Part shown: piece after piece, positions 15,531-17,586 of the stretch
How the letters are laid out: each line of letters begins with the position of its first letter
Numbering within the stretch: the first letter of the stretch is position 1
NCBI GenBank assembly: GCA_024699595.1
Contig: JAILPG010000210.1
Span: 1 to 17,586, forward strand
Direction: 5' to 3'
Length of the DNA stretch: 17,586 nt
Origin: Lachnospiraceae bacterium
Lineage (GTDB): Bacteria > Bacillota_A > Clostridia > Lachnospirales > Lachnospiraceae
Notes under the pieces: generated by a model
Database searches by the model: none
Told to the model about the DNA's origin: nothing
Seen by the model: the letters and a program-made list of their open reading frames with translations, nothing else
Made by a program: the position numbers and the translations under genes

Positions 15531-16889
15531 ATGAATGAAAAAAGAAGTGTATTTGCATCAAGGCTCGGATTCATCCTGGTAAGCGCAGGATGTGCCATAG
15601 GGATCGGAAACGTGTGGAAATTCCCCTATGTTGCGGGCTCAAACGGAGGCGCCGTATTTGTTCTTTTTTACCTGTTGTTTTTAGTGATCATGGGTATACC
15701 TGTAATGATCATGGAATTTGCAATAGGACGTGCAGGCCGTGAAAGCGCTCTTGGAGCATATAAAAAGCTTGAACCCAAAGGGAGCAAATGGCATATCCAC
15801 GGATGGATCTGTTACGCGGGATGCTTTCTGCTAATGATGTATTACACCACTGTAGCCGGATGGATACTTGATTATTTTTTCAAGACTGCCACCGGAAGCT
15901 TTAGCGGTATATCGGAAGATGCCGTGGGGGGAGTATTCATGGATATGCTTTCGAACCCCAAAGAGATGGGGATCTTCATGGTCGTCACGGTACTGCTTGG
16001 CTTCGGAGTACTGAGTTTCGGAGTGCAGAAGGGTCTTGAAAGAGTAAATAAGATCATGATGATAGGCCTTTTGGTGCTGATCGTTGTCCTTGCGGTCAAT
16101 TCGCTGACTCTTCCCGGTGCTGGAGAAGGGCTTAAGTTCTATCTGTATCCGGATTGGAAAGGAGCCATGGAAACGGGCCTTTTCAAGGTCATCATGGCTG
16201 CGATGAACCAGGCTTTCTTTACACTGAGCCTCGGTATCGGATCATTGCTCATATTCGGAAGCTATATGTCGGAAGATGAGGGAATAGCAGGTGAAGCGAT
16301 CAGGATATGCGCACTTGATACCTTCGTTGCAATACTCTCCGGACTCATTATCTTTCCAGCCTGTTTTTCCTTTGGTATCAAGCCCGATCAGGGACCTTCT
16401 CTTCTGTTCGTGACGCTGCCTCAGGTATTCATGAGCATGCCGCTTGGCAGACTGTGGGGAGCTTTATTTTTCCTGTTTATGACCTTTGCAAGCTTCTCTA
16501 CGGTCACTGCCGTATTTGAGAATCTTGTAGCATTCTTTATAGATAATCTCGGATGGAGCAGAAAAAAATCCGTGCTCGTAAACATGATCGCAATGCTTAT
16601 CTTAAGCGTCCCCTGTGTCCTCGGCTACAATGTCTTGAGCGGTGTTCACATAATCGGCGGCAGGGATATCCTGGATTCGGAAGACTTCGTGGTGAGCAAC
16701 CTCCTGCTCCCGCTCGGTTCGATCGTATTCGTCCTCTTCTGTACGCTTAAGTCAGGCTGGGGCTTTGACAACTTCCTAAAAGAAACAAACACGGGAAAAG
16801 GTATCAACCTTAGCCCGCGTCTGAAGGGATATTTTAAATTCGTGCTGCCCGTGATCATACTTATACTGCTCATTCTGGGGCTTATCTGA
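15531..16889 (+). CDS. Sodium-dependent transporter, NSS (neurotransmitter:sodium symporter) family
   Basis: The 452-residue integral membrane protein has about 11 helices and is close to the usual bacterial NSS length. The signature is at the N-terminus: RLGFILVSAGCAIGIGNVWK then FPYVAGSNGGAVFVLFY. This is the unwound TM1 sodium/substrate site and TM2 as in LeuT. LPGAGEGLKFYLYPDW and AAMNQAFFTLSLGIGSLLIF in the middle also fit the family. It should import an amino acid or related amine with sodium; the substrate cannot be read from sequence. The ATG at 15531 is chosen because family members begin a few residues before the RLGFIL segment; the frame opens 13 codons earlier at 15492. The Shine-Dalgarno is weak (AAAGG, 13 nt upstream). 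It is divergent from the phosphorylase gene and convergent with the ABC permease. No neighbour suggests the substrate. Confidence 0.93.
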   Translation: MNEKRSVFASRLGFILVSAGCAIGIGNVWKFPYVAGSNGGAVFVLFYLLFLVIMGIPVMIMEFAIGRAGRESALGAYKKLEPKGSKWHIHGWICYAGCFLLMMYYTTVAGWILDYFFKTATGSFSGISEDAVGGVFMDMLSNPKEMGIFMVVTVLLGFGVLSFGVQKGLERVNKIMMIGLLVLIVVLAVNSLTLPGAGEGLKFYLYPDWKGAMETGLFKVIMAAMNQAFFTLSLGIGSLLIFGSYMSEDEGIAGEAIRICALDTFVAILSGLIIFPACFSFGIKPDQGPSLLFVTLPQVFMSMPLGRLWGALFFLFMTFASFSTVTAVFENLVAFFIDNLGWSRKKSVLVNMIAMLILSVPCVLGYNVLSGVHIIGGRDILDSEDFVVSNLLLPLGSIVFVLFCTLKSGWGFDNFLKETNTGKGINLSPRLKGYFKFVLPVIILILLILGLI

Positions 16890-16913
16890 GAAACGGCTGA
16901 ACGTCGCTTCCCT

Positions 16914-16931
16914 GAATACCGGGAATACCGG
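16914..16931. repeat. Two adjoining copies of GAATACCGG
   Basis: GAATACCGG is repeated head to tail at 16914-16922 and 16923-16931, in the 66-bp gap between the convergent transporter and permease genes. No function is evident. Confidence 0.5.
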
Positions 16932-16949
16932 AAAAAGCATAAACTGCTT
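16931..16949 (-). terminator. Weak terminator after the ABC permease gene
   Basis: On the minus strand a 5-bp stem AAGCA-gttta-TGCTT starts 6 bp beyond the permease stop and runs into TTTTTC. The stem is short, so this is a tentative call. No better terminator was found for the convergent transporter gene. Confidence 0.3.
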
Positions 16950-16955
16950 ATATTC

Positions 16956-17586
16956 TCATTCCGTTTTCCTTACAAGAGACATGGCACGAAGGTAGCTTAA
17001 AAAAGCAAGCAGTGAGATCACAAGGATCATGATGAGCGTAAGTATCACATGATCCTTTTTTGTGCCAAGATATACCACGAGCACTACGAGTGCCATGTTT
17101 GCAAACATATTCGGCAGCATGTAGATAACGACAGCAGAGCTCTGCTTGATCACTTCTATCTCATTTTCCCAGTCAAGCCGCATATGCTTAAGACCGCACA
17201 CCAGACCCCAGGCTGTCGAAAATGCGCAGAGTACTATGCCGAGAATGATATAGAGTATCGTGTTAAAAAAAGGCGTATGTGCCGAAATGCTCAGGCAGAT
17301 CACGGAAAAGACCATAAACGGTACCATAAAGCACATGTTAAACAGCATCTTTCCGTGGTAGAGCGTCTTTTTATCGATGGGAAGGCTCTGTACTATCCAG
17401 TAATTCCTGCCCTCAAGCGAAGGCGAACAGGCCGTTGTGGATACCATTCCGATGAAAAAATAGGCAACAAACGGTATCGCAGGCTGCAGCATTTTCGCAT
17501 CAAGCGGTGCATTCTGAGTAACGACCGCGATTATCTTATCAAATCCTATGATCAGCGTGACAATGGCAAACAATGCGGCAAGTATC
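16956..17586 (-). CDS. ABC-2-type exporter permease, partial (3' end)
   Basis: The frame is open to the window edge, so only the last 210 or so residues are seen and the start lies outside. The visible part has about five or six membrane helices. A cytoplasmic loop has SLEGRNYWIVQSLPIDKKTL then YHGKM, a pattern typical of ABC-2 exporter permeases (SLEG...WILKSLPI). A second charged loop, KHMRLDWENEIEVIKQ, precedes the last two helices. Together with an ATPase gene, presumably beyond the window, it would export a drug, peptide or lipid; the substrate is unknown. The TTG at 17573 could be read as a start, but hydrophobic sequence continues in frame upstream (ILAAL), so it is not taken as the start. 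A short hairpin follows the stop. Confidence 0.8.
   Translation of the reverse strand, partial: ILAALFAIVTLIIGFDKIIAVVTQNAPLDAKMLQPAIPFVAYFFIGMVSTTACSPSLEGRNYWIVQSLPIDKKTLYHGKMLFNMCFMVPFMVFSVICLSISAHTPFFNTILYIILGIVLCAFSTAWGLVCGLKHMRLDWENEIEVIKQSSAVVIYMLPNMFANMALVVLVVYLGTKKDHVILTLIMILVISLLAFLSYLRAMSLVRKTE

Noticed and set aside
17571..17573. TTG as the start of the ABC permease
   Set aside because: The frame remains open and hydrophobic to the window edge, so the true start is probably outside.

Overview
The window looks like a chromosomal segment from an anaerobic Firmicute, most likely Lachnospiraceae-like (Butyrivibrio or Roseburia type). This rests on strong AGGAGG-type ribosome binding sites, Cache-domain receptors, a TIR-Sel1-TPR protein of a kind common in gut Clostridia, and lysine/threonine/aspartate-rich linkers in exported proteins. 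Genus and species cannot be decided from the sequence. There are no rRNA, tRNA, CRISPR or intact insertion-sequence features.

Layout. Positions 4-4856 are all on the minus strand. In transcription order they are an AlkD-type DNA alkylation repair protein, a dCache methyl-accepting chemotaxis protein, a hairpin terminator, and an exported protein with a SPOR-like domain. The leader of this last gene carries three 74-bp tandem repeats, each with a short reading frame. A divergent intergenic region (4857-5111) with a pair of TTAC-N-GTAA sites 50 bp apart separates this block from a tight plus-strand trio (5112-7344): a four-helix membrane protein, a putative metal-binding DUF6765/phospholipase-C-like protein with an HxxxDxxxH motif, and an HdeD/DUF308-like membrane protein. 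Next on the plus strand are a dCache-HAMP hybrid sensor kinase (7445-9787) and an exported protein with a lysine-rich repeat linker (9855-11477), whose lipobox cysteine position reads Phe.

Positions 11478-11864 are intergenic, AT-rich and hairpin-prone, with a possible gene remnant. Then on the minus strand come an 866-residue protein with two TIR-like domains, a Sel1 repeat and a long TPR array, and just upstream of it a nucleoside phosphorylase (14523-15278). A divergent intergenic region with a large imperfect hairpin leads to a plus-strand sodium:neurotransmitter-symporter-family transporter (15531-16889). The window ends in the 3' part of a minus-strand ABC exporter permease.

How the parts may work together. 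The chemoreceptor and hybrid kinase are separate extracellular sensors, without che genes or a response-regulator gene beside them. The most interesting association is the TIR-TPR protein with the nucleoside phosphorylase: a likely co-transcribed pair of a TIR protein (a family with known NADases) and a nucleoside-handling enzyme, which could be an NAD- or nucleotide-centred stress or defence module. The 5112-7344 trio is a second compact unit of unknown role. Both ideas are inferences from domain content and gene order.
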